Assembly (NCBI RefSeq): GCF_910592395.1
Contig: NC_088311.1
Span: 7,132,501-7,196,500, forward strand
DNA from: Lineus longissimus
Taxonomy: Eukaryota > Nemertea > Pilidiophora > Heteronemertea > Lineidae
DNA: 64,000 bases
Direction: 5' to 3'
The notes under the pieces were generated by a model. It was not told where the DNA came from. It did no database searches and worked only from the letters and a program-made list of their open reading frames with translations. Both the position numbers and the translations under genes were made by a program. Within the stretch, counting starts at the first letter, position 1; each line of letters begins with the position of its first letter. Below are positions 51,316 through 63,702 of this stretch, piece by piece.

Positions 51316-54300
51316 TACTGCTTCGTGCCTCGTGTTTCACAAAACAGGAATTATATTTTAATTAACGTGGTAAGATCGAATTTTTACAGCGGATGATGCC
51401 GAATCGCTTGGGAATTTATGAGTACTATTACACAAACCGGAGAAGCATCAAATCCTTTTGTAAGTTGAGATAAACGATGTTGTCTTTTGATGTCGCTAAT
51501 GGGTGATTACTAAGTATACTAAGCGATGAAATTTGTATCTTTTCCAGAAGAGCGGGTGTAGGGCACATTGAGTATCGTAATCGTACACGAATCTTTGCTT
51601 AGGTCTCCGAGAAGCCTGATACAGTGTCAATGGTTTTAGAATACGCGTTTGGAGAGAGTTGAATTCGCGGCTTAAGAAAACGTATCTCATAATTAATCAT
51701 GAAAATAAACGAGATATAACAATATGGAGAGACATACTGGGATAAGCGAAGTGTGGTGTAGGGAGCGAGTCATTGCTGGCGTAGTAATCCATCCGCGTAA
51801 AAAGCTACCAGAAAGGGATTGACGCCGGGGGAGATTTACGCAAAGAGTTGGACAATGTAACAACAGAATGTTGTGCTTAGAACTTGAACATGCACTGAGA
51901 ATAACGAATGAATCTTTAATTTCCATAGAAAAGCATTAAGTTTTGTTTTCTCTATTTGATCATTGGAAATTGAAGTTCAATACCGTGCTCAAGTTATCCG
52001 CCACTTCAGCAATCTAATTTCATTTCTCAACAAACATTCATCAATCTATCATTACATCACGAGATTCAAATTCCTGACAAGGAATTTGATAGGTAGATTA
52101 AGAGGTCGTGCTAAAACAGGGACTCGGCGCGAACAACCATCAGCGGAACGGCGAAATTAGATAATCATGGATAAAAATAAATACCGACACGGCAAACGTT
52201 ATACAAATTAAAATTGGCTTTTGATGGGATAATGTTGTTCTCCGCTGAAGGGCCAGTTTGGATGTGCGATGCTTTTGTGTGGCAGTCTTCCGTTCGTTCG
52301 GAACCTGGATTAGGAGGGGTCAGCAGGAATTTCATTTGCTAAATGGAAAATCAATGGAATTTGATGCATAATTAATGGATGGAGAAGTGTATGATCTGTA
52401 AACATCTTGAAGCTGGGGACATCAGTCAGAAAGCTCTTGGAGTTTGACGCTGATTGCGATTATATTTGAGGACTTGTCTCCACAGGTGTGGTCTGGCCGC
52501 TTGGCCAAGGGCGAATGTCCCACAAATCCGTTGGATAATCATAAAATATTTAAAGGCGATTCAGATCAGCACGACTCGTTTGAAGGAAAATTGTGGTTCT
52601 TCCTTAGTAACTTTTTTCACTGCTGACAGCAGTCCGTATAAACTCGTGTATGATAATGAGTATCGTGAATCTTTCTCTTTGAATGTCAAGTTAACTTTTC
52701 GCCTTTTGTCTATCGGATATCTGAATATCTGTCCGAGAATGTTTTTTTACTGTTACGTATAAGGCAGCTGATGAGGATATACCTATATTTAATTCACGAA
52801 TAGATTCATTTATTCTTGATAACGCCGGCCAAGATTTAGTTTGGAACGGAAAAGATCAAAACAAGCTACCGTATTACATGTTACTGTTACAACGTTTTCT
52901 TGCGGGATCTCATGTTGAGGCAGCTCTTAATATAGCAACTATGTGGCGTCACTGACCACATCGTTGGACCAAACCCATCGACAACGCCCGGACTAACTGA
53001 CCGCGTTCAATTCGCGTGAATATGATAATTCAATCAAGCGAATCCAATATCTCGGCCTCTATCAAGTCATCAGGCTCTGGGGACCCGTTGTGGTCGGCAA
53101 ATAAACCATAATATCCATCTCAGTTTCGCACCAATAACAGACGAAACATTAACAGCAATCTTGTCTTGTCACTACAACAAATGTGTTTTGATATCGGACA
53201 GGACTTTTTCAGACGGAAGAATAAAGTCATCCAGAGAGTACCAGGAATGCAGAGACATGTTTTTTACCTAAAGTTCCAGTCCTTTCAGAATAGGTTGACT
53301 AATTGGTCCTTTTACTTTACAACATGTACACCGACCCCACCTTCTAGGCAGCTGTTAGTCTCACGTGTATAGGGTATGCACATACCTATATACATGTTAA
53401 TTACATACTAGAACGATTGTCTTATGGGATCAACTAGTAAAACAGAAAATGTTACAAAATTCAATTTTGAGCGATGATAGTCCTTTGATTTTTGGGGTGA
53501 TTCTCTGCTACAAGGCGTTACGAAACACTTTCGCCTTCTTAGAATCCCGATGTTTAGAGCAGAACTCATCCATGATCATGATGACATAAAGACATCATAG
53601 CAGATACTTCATTTGCATATTATGATAGGTTGGGTACACAGTGTAACCAAGCGTTCTTCTCCTAATTAGCCAAAAGGGATGAGGTCTGACCCCTGGTCAC
53701 AGGCAGGGTATCAATCATCCCGCGAACGCTGAACATGGAGATATCAGCTAACAGAAATTATCGACCGGTAAATTGTCAAGTGAGAATGTTTGCGAGCGTT
53801 CTTTAAGATTGACGAGGCCCATGATGTTCATCTTTTAAACTGCTGAGGTTTGTTCTAGTCCAGTGTATACGGTCTGTTGCTACATGGCGACGCGCTTGTT
53901 ATTATCATTAGAACATCAGCTGTCGCCTGTCGTGCAGTATACATTTATGCTTGTCGTGCGCTGAATGACAACAAAGCTCAACCGGAAAGCTAGGAGTTGG
54001 GAGATGATGAAGCATATATATAGATGCAGGCAGGGAAAAGAGAGACCTGTCCGCATTCCTGAATATGCATGTAGCATAAACGACAAAGGCTAGTAAAATT
54101 ATTAAATTCTTACCGAATGAAGACCGTTTACCATTTGATTGAGATTTGTAGTAATACTCAACATTTTTCGGTGGAGCCCGAGGCCCCTCCCTGCCGATGC
54201 TGCTGCCGGCTGCCCCGGCGGCGAAATCGCTTCACGACCGCATCCCTCTTCAATTGGCTTGTTCCGCTGGCACCACGACAGCATAACACAAGCAATTACC

Positions 54301-57300
54301 TCGCAAGAACGACATAGTTCATCATACTACTCCTTGTTTCCTTCTGAAGTCAATATATTCATAGAATGCGATGAATCAGTCAGATTATCGTCTCCAGGAC
54401 GCTCGATTCGACCAAATTAATTTTGCTCTTCTCTGATGTACGGCGACCTCCTAACCCCAGTTTCTTACTGAAATTATGACGATTTAGCTCTTGTGAGCCC
54501 ACGAGACTTAGCTGGCATTTTCCATTTAGATAGGGAAACTTACATTGTGCGCGTTAATAGATAAATCAGCATATAAAGATATTAGACAAATTAGAAACCG
54601 CGGCTGGTGACGTCTTTGTTTACTGTTGATAGGTCTGGTAATCGATTCAAAGAATTGATACAGAACTGGAGGTATCACCAAACACCGTAATTGCCACAAT
54701 TTTCATATGACTTACGCAATATTACAGCCTGAGATAGGCAAAATGATTGTCAGAATCAGTGATTTAGGCGTTGTTCACCCCTTTGTCAAAGTAACTCAAT
54801 TCATTTGTGATACAGTGAATAAACTGCAAAAATGCTAAATTTGCTGTTGATAAAGGGTATCACACTCATTGCTAGTAACAATGGTAATTGAGGCACGAGG
54901 CACACTGTCAAGAAATTGGAACTTGCTCAAATTGCCTCTGCCAGGTAAAATTGCCTAACTCACATTCAATGTTACACCAATATACATGTATTCCCAATGA
55001 GATAGGCATTTTTACAGAAGGTGTATCACATGGTTGGAAGTTCAGATAGGCAGATATCTAACTTTCCACAAAAACGAAGTTAGGCAATCTGTTCAGGAGC
55101 ATGACGATAAGTGATGTTGATAAACTCCCAGAGTCGCCTGGTGTCCGACACTCACACTATAAATCAAGTCGCCAGTCTGATCAAGACGACAGGACACGAG
55201 AGCTTTCAACCGTCATTTGAGGTTAATGCGTATTTTATACACAAGTGTTATGATAGCTATAGCAATCAATCAAGCAGTACACCCAATGCAATACCTATCT
55301 AAAATTCATCATATCATCGTTTTCTTTTCCAAATCTGATTGGCCCCGGGTAAATTGTATTAAGGAAGCGACCGAGAGAAGCCACTGGGCCATTGAAGATA
55401 AGAAGAATGCAACTTCACTCGAGTGTTTCCCAGACGAATGCGATTTGTGATCAGTTATGTTACTATTTGATCCTTTGATATTCTTTAGAGATTGCTTTTG
55501 CATCTTTGCCCAAAGTCAGTGGATGTTTATTATTGTACAGTATCATATACACATGCATGTACATGTACTCGTAAAGCGTTGCCTAAAATATATCATGTGA
55601 TGGGAAAGCAAAACAAGGGAGGCGACTGTGAGCAGACACTTGGCCATTCATGGAGATAAGAAATAACCACACTCGTGTCCAAGACGAATGTAATTTGTGA
55701 TAAAGCGTCTTTGAAATTCATCAGAGAATGGCTACATTTGTACCCTTATAGGCCGAGTTCGATCGCACTTGGGTTTTTTCTGCATCATAAAAACCCACAC
55801 TGTCCCATGTTTTCTTTTTCAATCCGGTAAAGTGAGATAAAAGAAATTGAAGATTTCCTTCATTCCAATGTGGCTTTTTGCTCGGTTTTTAATTCCCATT
55901 CAGCCCTGAACGGCTCAGTAACGGATTCGAAGTCAAAGCCTTCGGTGCACCCACGGATAAACGCAATTTAACAGATGTATGGGTCGTGAGATAAAGTTTC
56001 TGAAAAAAAACTTCCCCACAGGAGAGTTTTTATCGACGTACACATGTATACATGGTATACATGCGTGAGGGTGTCATTCAGTCTTATCGCAGGAACACAG
56101 GATTCATATCTGTAAAATACGGTAATTCCGCCAAGAAAGAAGCGAGCAACGCAAAAGATACAATATAAATACTATATTTTCAACATACTCGTACACAATA
56201 TTTGGAAGATTTGGAAGGATTATTATAGGAGGCAATGCCAATTATGAATCGATTGTCAAGTTTGAATCTTTGAAGTCTTTGTAGTCTTTATTAATAAAAA
56301 AATACATCGCTTGAATAGAATTCTCCTGTCTTCGCCTACAGCGACAGCTACATATATGTACATTTCACTGCTCTTTGTTTCTTTTCAGAAGCTCAAAAAC
56401 ATCTAACTACAAGATGTTGATTTCGTCAACTGATACAGTCACGGTTTCATTTCTCATATGGCCGACAAAGCAAAAGGATATCGTAAGAAAGAATGCTTTT
56501 CATCGCCTTCGAATTCCTTAGCCTGCGAGGACGGGTACACCATCTCCATCTTTCGCGATGGATGCAAACAAACTTTCGAAGGAGATGGTCAAAGGTGCAA
56601 GATGGTATAACCGAAATTCACCGCAAAACAATTTTGAACTTCAGAAAGTACAAAAAGCTGTTTTTAAAAAAGATGATGATTATATTGTGCTTATTTCGAA
56701 TGGATAATTTGCCATACAGAAACAAAATTTAGGATATACATGTACATGTATATGCATACTTAAGGTACACGGTCCCTCAATGCCCAAATTGGGCACGTCG
56801 GATCGTCGATTGTCGTTCGCCGGATTTCCTTGGATAACAATAGATCCACATAATATCATAAATACATGTAGCTACTTCATATACAGCATGTTACAAAAAA
56901 GTATCATTATTGAGGGAACAGTGCATTGCACAATATGCATGTGTATACTGCTGCAAAATCTGTCTATGTCATGGGCATATTTAATTGCCACTCACCTGAA
57001 TGAATGCACAACATCAACCTATGGTCTAACAGCAAACCTCATCATTGCAACAAAAACATCCACTACATTTTGATTGTCTTTTGCTCAACTTATCGCCGTC
57101 TTTAACAGTGTACCAATAACGAACTACATGTACGAATGTTTCATCACTACATACATCCATGATTCTACATGTACATTTACTTCAAAAATTTTATAGTTGA
57201 TAAACACCACTGAAGACATTTGCAGTAAACAATCTCTAAATAAGGTGACAACTGGCAAGTCTTTTTTGTTATTTTTTTGCATTAAGTCTGCGTATGGTAA

Positions 57301-57556
57301 GACAAAGGACTAGTAGTATTTCATTATAAACGTGTATGCATCTTGACGGACTTACATTGTAAAACATTTAAAAATCACTGCTTTAACTGAATTTGAATTG
57401 ATCTTACTTGGAGAAGAAAAAAACTCCCATATACATGTATACGTAATAATGAAATATACATCAAATTTTAATTGCTCTTTCTTCACATCTATTTCGTCGC
57501 TAAAATACACAAATTTGACAACGTATTTCATCCAACGAGTGGTACCGAACCCTTCC
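51316..57556. other. Intergenic; near end may be the homeobox 3' UTR
   Basis: No supportable exon. A diverged duplication of about 90 bp is present (55361-55451 and 55615-55701). TACATGTA palindromes are frequent from 54.9 to 57.4 kb. On the minus strand, downstream of the homeobox stop, an ATTAAA lies near 57468 and an AATAAA near 56288-56294, both possible polyadenylation signals. Confidence 0.45.
55361..55701. repeat. Diverged direct duplication, about 250-bp offset
   Basis: Copies at 55361-55451 and 55615-55701 share a GGCCATT...GGAGATAAGA-like core and end with CAGACGAATG / AAGACGAATG followed by ATTTGTGAT. Similarity is moderate. No coding role is evident. Confidence 0.5.
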
Positions 57557-60321
57557 TTAGATACAATCGCCCGAATCCACGTCATCATTTGTGATTGTGC
57601 AGGCGGCCGCCTTATGAGGCTCGTGCGAAGAGATGGCGTCGCTCGAGTTGGACGACTTCCTTGAGAGCCGTGAATTAGGCTCATCTTGGCCTCTGAAGAG
57701 ACTGGTCGGCCGTAGATCGTCGACACCCTTCTCCCCGTGTCTCAGGGACTGTGCTGTCATGGAAATTGACTGTGAGATATTGGCGCTTTCGCTGGTATCA
57801 GTTGATGACACGCCCATTGGGAAGCGACCGCGGTTTAGGAGATTTCCAGGCGACAAGGCCAACCTGTAAACGAAAATGGGCATTAATTGTTGACTTTTCC
57901 TTGCATTCTATTGCAGAGTGTTTTTAATTGCCTATGGACAATCTTTTGGAAAGAGAACGAGGTAATCAACAAAACCTTTTAAACCTAAAAAAGAGCACCG
58001 CCTCGAATTTCCTATTACTTCCACTGGACAATGCTGAAGGCGAACGTATGCACAATGCACTTTTCCCAATTACAAAGTCGGCAAAATATACCGGAAGTCG
58101 CGTGCGACTACGTCAAGTTGTGGTTGTGAAATTTGGCTTCTGACTGGTCGATTCTACATACTGGTCGAGGCAAGTGGTGCATAGATAAGTCTCGTACCTA
58201 GTCCCGCTAGAGAAAAACTGATTCGTGTTCACACACCTTGAACATACATAATTATACGAAGGTAAAAGTCCTACCTATTACTGAAGTAGCTCTGCTCCAG
58301 ATTCATTCTGCTCTCGGACATCCTGTCCGTCTCGGGGTACATCATCGAAGTGGAGAAGACAGGCCGGCCCTGGGCGTTAGCCTGGACCGCAGCCACTGAG
58401 CAGTGAGCCAATGGGAGGATGGGCTGGTGAGTGGAGGTCACTAGGGGCCATGGGTGTGGCTGCTGGGGGAGCATGGACACCCCTAGTTGATCTGGTCGGC
58501 TATTCAGAGCATCCCTGCCAAGACGTAAACGGGCATTTTTCCGCCATTTTGCTCGCCTATTCTGGAACCACACCTGTAAGTCAAGGAAGTGCAATATCAA
58601 TTCTTTTTTTGGTTGATCCCGGCCCGAGAGGTCTGGATCGTCATTTTGGGATGGTACCTATCGTATTCTCTTCGTAAATGGCCTCTAAGATGGTAGTTGA
58701 TAAAGCTTGGAATCAGTGAAACCTTGGAACCAGTGATAAACCTTGGAATCAGTCCTAAAAATGCATAAAAACATGAAATAATGCCATTCGAACCTAACGT
58801 GGTTACGAATCAACATTTGGAGCTTATTCTTACATGATCAGATCGGAATTTTATGGTAATTTAGAAATCTGTCGCATATCCGATTCAATAGTCTATATTT
58901 TAGAACAACTCAGTTGTACCTCGCCTCCAGTGTACAGTACTGATCTCCCAAATATGGGAAGACACGCCCACCACACACCCATAATATGAACCAATAGCGC
59001 TCCGCTTATAAATACGCCACCACCACGCGGGGCCTATTTGAACTACGGATCGGTCTGTTCATACAGGGTGATACAGAGAAAATTGGGGGCCTGTCATGCA
59101 TTATGCATGGATAAGGTTGACGACTATGTCTAGGCCTAATTGTCTATGATTGACTGATATTTTATAACAAACGATGAATAAAAGAAGCCTAGTCATGTAT
59201 GTTTATTACCGAAGTTTGCGGATGAAAATTTCCTTCGCCGTGAGCGATTTCTTACATCTTCCAGTACGCATCGAGGGATGCAGAGATCTTTGTGACGTCA
59301 CCAGTTCTAAGCGGTTTTTTTATTCACGTGTGTGTTTGTCCTATGATCTCGTGCATCTAGTACCGAGCATAATACTTTATCGTCTATGGAATACAAAACA
59401 ATCATAAAAACTAATTTTTGCTTCCATTGAAGAGAAATATAATATTTTAACGACCACAGCGCATTGCCAATTGATGACGTCATCCTCCACATTAAAAATG
59501 TTGGCTTCTGAACTAACTGGCAAATTGCTATCAATAAAGTCAGCTGGGACGAGACTGTCAGTTGGGAGGGTATAAATCGTGGAAGGAACGCACCCGATTT
59601 CCCGCGCTATTTGCACAGTGATTCCATGGTTTACATTGAATATTCCAAGGTTTATCAGTGTTTCCAAGGTTTCACTGATTCCAAGCTTTATCAACTACCC
59701 TCTAAGATTGTATAATAAGTACCTGAACTCTGGCTTCGGTGAGGCTGATCCGATTGGCTAGTTCCTCTCGGACGAACACATCAGGATAATGGGTCCGTGA
59801 AAATAGTTCCTCCAGTGCGGATAATTGTTGAGGTGTGAAGGTTGTTCTGTTTCTTCTCTAAAATAAAGATTTATCATGTTATCAATTAACATGTATAGAA
59901 AATGATTTCCCTGGCGCCGTCTTCCAAAGAGTGAAGTCATGTGTATCAAATTACCACATGTTGAAGATCAATTACCGTGAGAGCGACTTACTGGCGCCGT
60001 CTTCCAAAGAACACACATGTAGTCACGTATATCAAATGACCATTTTGATAGAAAATGACGATAGGCCTACTGGCGCCGTCTTCCAAAAAATGTACCATGC
60101 AGTCGTGGGTATCAAATTACCTTTTTGAAGATGAATCACCTGGCGCCCTAGAAAATGACTTACTGGCGCCGTGTTCCAGAGAACGTAGTCATGTATATCA
60201 AATTACCATTTAGAAAATGACTTACCTGGCGCCGTCTTCCAAAGAAGTAGTCTTCAATGGGGAAGTCACCTAGTTTGCCAGTCGGTGTAAAAGGACCCGG
60301 AAAGAAATGACGCGATGCCAT
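57557..60321 (-). CDS. Paired-like (PRD-class, Q50) homeobox transcription factor
   Basis: Encodes a 278-residue nuclear DNA-binding protein. Exons: 60321-60226, 59857-59723, 58573-58275 and 57863-57557; phases 0, 0 and 2, all GT-AG. The homeodomain is residues 32-91: its first residue ends exon 1, exon 2 carries [19 protein letters not shown] to EARVQ, and exon 3 continues [17 protein letters not shown]. Splitting between positions 46 and 47 is typical of PRD-class genes. Residue 50 is Gln, with W48, F49, N51 and R53 intact. [13 protein letters not shown] and [17 protein letters not shown] place it near Drgx and Prrx, but I cannot decide between them. I see no paired domain and no C-terminal OAR motif; the tail is rich in Ser, Asn and Asp. 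A TAA stop three codons before the ATG, in frame, supports the start. Intron 1 holds a donor-derived tandem array and intron 2 a transposable element. Confidence 0.93.
58683..59708. mobile_element. Terminal-inverted-repeat DNA element with 9-bp target duplication
   Basis: The element is 58692-59699 (1008 bp), flanked by perfect CTCTAAGAT copies at 58683-58691 and 59700-59708. The inverted repeats begin GGTAGTTGATAAAGCTTGG; the first 38 bp match exactly and similarity continues to about 58 bp with two or three changes. Inside each end, a CCTTGGAAYCAGTGATAAA-like subterminal motif repeats every 20 bp or so. It has no long reading frame, so it is non-autonomous. Long inverted repeats with a 9-bp duplication fit Mutator-like elements, but that is inference. 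It sits in intron 2 of the homeobox gene, ending 14 bp from the exon 2 donor; without it the intron would be about 132 bp. Confidence 0.88.
59911..60225 (-). repeat. Tandem array derived from the exon 1 splice-donor junction
   Basis: On the plus strand CTGGCGCCGTCTTCCAAA, the reverse complement of the last bases of exon 1, recurs at 59911, 59991, 60070, 60140 (truncated) and 60163 as well as at the true junction (60226). Each copy also carries the first intron bases, often GTAAGTCATTTTC on the minus strand, and a GTATATCAAATTACC-like block. Spacings are 80, 79, 70, 23 and 63 bp. The array fills most of the 368-bp intron 1 of the homeobox gene. Copies at 59991 and 60163 keep a GTAAGT but have lost one G of the CAGGTAAGT context; the copy at 60140 reads CAGGTGATT; the copy at 59911 has lost the GT. 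Confidence 0.88.
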
Positions 60322-60814
60322 TTGCGTTTAGAAAGTGATCGATATGTAAAGTCCGAAAATTCCGTGAAACTAAATACCTTCCTCTGATGCTCTTTTTCTC
60401 CTCTCGGATTTAACTATTGTCAGGATTTCCAATTATTTACGCAAATTTGTAATCCTAAGCATAAATGACTGATAAAAAATAACTTGTCCTCTCGTTAAAC
60501 AAATTACGAAAACTTCAATATCGTTCGTTCAAATCAAGGGCTGGCTTGGTGTCCATATCCCAAAAACAAAAGCTGGTGTAATTTTGCCAGAAAATTTAAT
60601 CACTGTGCTAAATCCTTGAGATTTGAAAGAATCAGAAAATGTGGTGTAGGCCTACTTATCGACCAGCTTCTTCGTGATTGCTCGCTAAACTACATGTATC
60701 ACGTTTTGTTCTTCATGTGTGTTTGATTAATTGCCAACACGAGGCATCAATGCATGATGGCTTCACTTCAAGATGACTTCAGGAGAACTCCTCGACACCT
60801 CATGTTGTGGAACT

Positions 60815-60822
60815 TTTATATA
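60815..60822 (-). promoter_or_regulatory. TATA box of the homeobox gene
   Basis: The minus strand reads CCTATATAAAAG, a consensus TATA box, about 490 bp upstream of the homeobox start codon. Transcription would begin near 60785-60790, giving a 5' UTR of about 460 nt. The link to this gene is inferred from strand and distance. Confidence 0.5.
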
Positions 60823-60824
60823 GG

Positions 60825-63361
60825 CCGGGTTAATGAAATGAACAAGGAATAGGGTTACATGATGAATAAAATTCACCCTTTCCTAATAAACCCACGGCAA
60901 AGTTAACATTACCTAAAATGTTGACCATATCAATAGCGGGAAGTGCTTTCGAATTATGACAATATGAATGCACTGTCATTGTAATTGATGCGGCACGCAT
61001 GTTAGTTAAACGTGATTGCTTATTTTTGTTCAATTTCTACGCGAGAGGGTTAGGCCTTTGGTCGTGATCTTTGGGAATATTATCCATCTCAACTGTATCT
61101 TGTGAATCCATTAGGTGTATTAGATTAGTGTTATCAATCAGAACCATAGCGTAAGAAGGCTGTCAGTGAGGATGGTATAGCTGTTATATGCGTGGGTTAC
61201 CGTTCTCTCACAGGTAAAAATAGCCACAGTGACATCTTCGGCGTGATGATTAAATCGCATAAAGGAGCAAAAATTTGGAATTATTTCGTTGTGAACCTCT
61301 GAAACTGAGCAATGTTGCAACAAGCAATAAATGAAGATAGGGCATTTGCTCAAAGTTGCAAAAGAAGCCACTAAGAAGCGCAGAAACCAGTTGAGAGCAC
61401 AATGACCATTGTTGTGACGGAAGGACACAACAGATAAACCTTGCTGTCGTGTTGCGCGGAAAGAGATTCCGTTATATTCAATGATAATTTCCATTTGGCT
61501 CAAATTGTCTTTAGAGGACAAAGTCACAGCCATAGTGTATGGTTTAAGTTCACTTGAACATCGAGTAAAAGTACGATCGGTTAGCAAGGGGGAGGAAGAA
61601 GATAGAAGACGGTTTTATGGAAAAGTGAGGAGTGTGGTGAGTAAATCTCACATTCTCAGCCGGGTGGATGATAGAAAAGAAGCACTGTCTTAGAATGATC
61701 AACATGTCCGTATTATGTTTCACGCAATTCACTTACCGATCGTGATGTTTTTTCCCTTCGTGTAATTTCCGTTCCGCGCCCCGGGGTAATAAATGACGTC
61801 AATATCTAAAAAATGTCGAAGGGTCTTGGAAATGTCAAAGCTCTGAACAAATATTTGATACAACTCAGTTGGTTTTGGTAAAGCTATATGAGTAATGATT
61901 ATTATCAGAAAATGTATCTCCTTAAGGACAATTCGGGGAAAGTCGTTTATTATCCTCATCAACATCATCATACTCATAATCATCATTATCGTCGTCAATT
62001 ATCATCCACGAAGATGGCCTATAAACAGCGTCTTAAAAGTCGTGACCAAAGGCGAACAATTTCGGTCCGGTTCCATTATGCAAGACCTGTCAATCTCTAG
62101 TAATAGATAATTTCCTGTTGAAGCTGGGTGGTGCGCAGAACCTTGCGTTCGCTGGACTTTTTCTCCAGGTTTCTAAGATCTCTGTCACACCCTTGTTAAA
62201 TCCGCGAACAAGCAACACATTAGTTAATTAGATCAAATTACGCCGCTTCATTCGCGAGCAGGATTTGAGCCAAATCGGAAATTTCCCTGCTAGTTGTTCC
62301 GATGGCGGTCGAGTGTATCACAACCACCCCAGGCTATCTCTGTAGCGTACAATCTTGCACCAAAGGAAAAGGACAACCCTGTTTACTGTTAATCTTCCAC
62401 AAAACATTATCCTTCTTCAGGCTTCAGCAGATTCAGGCCGCGTTGTCAGAGCCGTAGATCGGGGGGGGGGGCATGTAGGGGGCACCAAAACGCGTGTTCG
62501 CTGAAGAAACATCTAAGGGGTGCATACTAACATCATTTGTTTTGACCGAAAAAGCTCAAAAACTTTGTTTCTAAGTGCTTAGAGGAGACAACATGTAATC
62601 CTCTCACTAAATGAGAAACGAAGCAATTAGAAGTTGCTTTCGATCATCATTCTCTGTCATGAACTTCACAACAAACACTCCTTCTCATCTCGTGGATTCG
62701 AAATATCAGCTTTGTTTTTCGAATTCTTTAACTGTTTCAGCGTTGTTTTTTTAAGACTTGTCGAGATTCGTGCAATCTTTTAATTTACTTCTTCTTTTCT
62801 CCAAAAACTTGAGCATCCGGAACATTCAAATGCAGGATGTGTTCAGATTACCCGCTCCGCATGGACCCCGAAGGCATAAGGATTCGACATGCACGAACCG
62901 CCTCCAGCCATGTCACGCGCCTTCAGCGTTCATGAAAAAATATACTGCATGTGACACTTAAAGGGGGACTACAGGCAGGAGCTAGGGAGTCAAATTGGTA
63001 CTCTTCATGTGATCAATATCTCAGCAGCGTTCGAGGACTGGGTCGGGATTAACTCAGCGCCGAATATATTCGATGTATAAGTGTGAATAGTTTGGTGTTA
63101 ACATCAGATGGAAGAGACCCCAACTGGCGAATTCGTGTGACTTAATTTGACCTACCTAGAGTTTCCCCTTAACACATAAAGAGGACGATATATGGCCAAG
63201 TTGGGGTTGGGTTGGGCTGCAGACAGGCCACGGCCGTCAATAGGTCAGAGATTATTGCGCATATGATAGAAACCTTTGTTCCACTAAGTCATTTACAACT
63301 TCAACATGAGAAAATGAAACTAACTCTTTGGTTGTTTTATGGCAAAAGCGAATAACATAGG
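60825..63361. other. Intergenic, no gene recognised
   Basis: No supportable exon. A 149-codon minus frame (61138-61587) has no domain and overlaps plus-strand frames. A CAT-rich patch lies at 61955-62003 and a G11 run at 62461-62471. Confidence 0.45.
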
Positions 63362-63367
63362 TTTATT
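63362..63367 (-). terminator. Polyadenylation signal for the edge gene
   Basis: AATAAA on the minus strand about 340 nt downstream of the stop codon of the exon at 63703-63796. Confidence 0.45.
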
Positions 63368-63702
63368 CAACACAACTAAAGTATGTCATATATTTACACA
63401 GCGTAGCTGATTGACCAAGAATTCACAAACAATACATCATTGGACTGGATCGATGGTTCAGCGGTGTGGTAGTGAAATATACAATCCATGAGACATATTC
63501 CTTATCACACTCCTCTTGTATTTCTTTAGAGAAAACAAATAAAAACAATGAAAGATGGCACAGACATTAGAAAACAACTATGTTATACCAAAGGCGTCTT
63601 TAATGGCGTCTTCACTCGTCATATTTGGAAAGACAACACTTAAATGTCTGAAGAGTGTACTTAAAAAACACTGTAGATTCAAACACGACGGTAGATCCAT
63701 GG

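Noticed and set aside
58271-58600. Frame read as a separate 109-residue homeodomain protein beginning MILHFLDLQ
   Set aside because: The first residues are intron. The acceptor before VWFQN joins this exon to the upstream homeodomain exon at 59723-59857.
61138-61587. 149-codon minus-strand open frame
   Set aside because: No recognisable motif and no splice or UTR signals; overlaps frames on the other strand.
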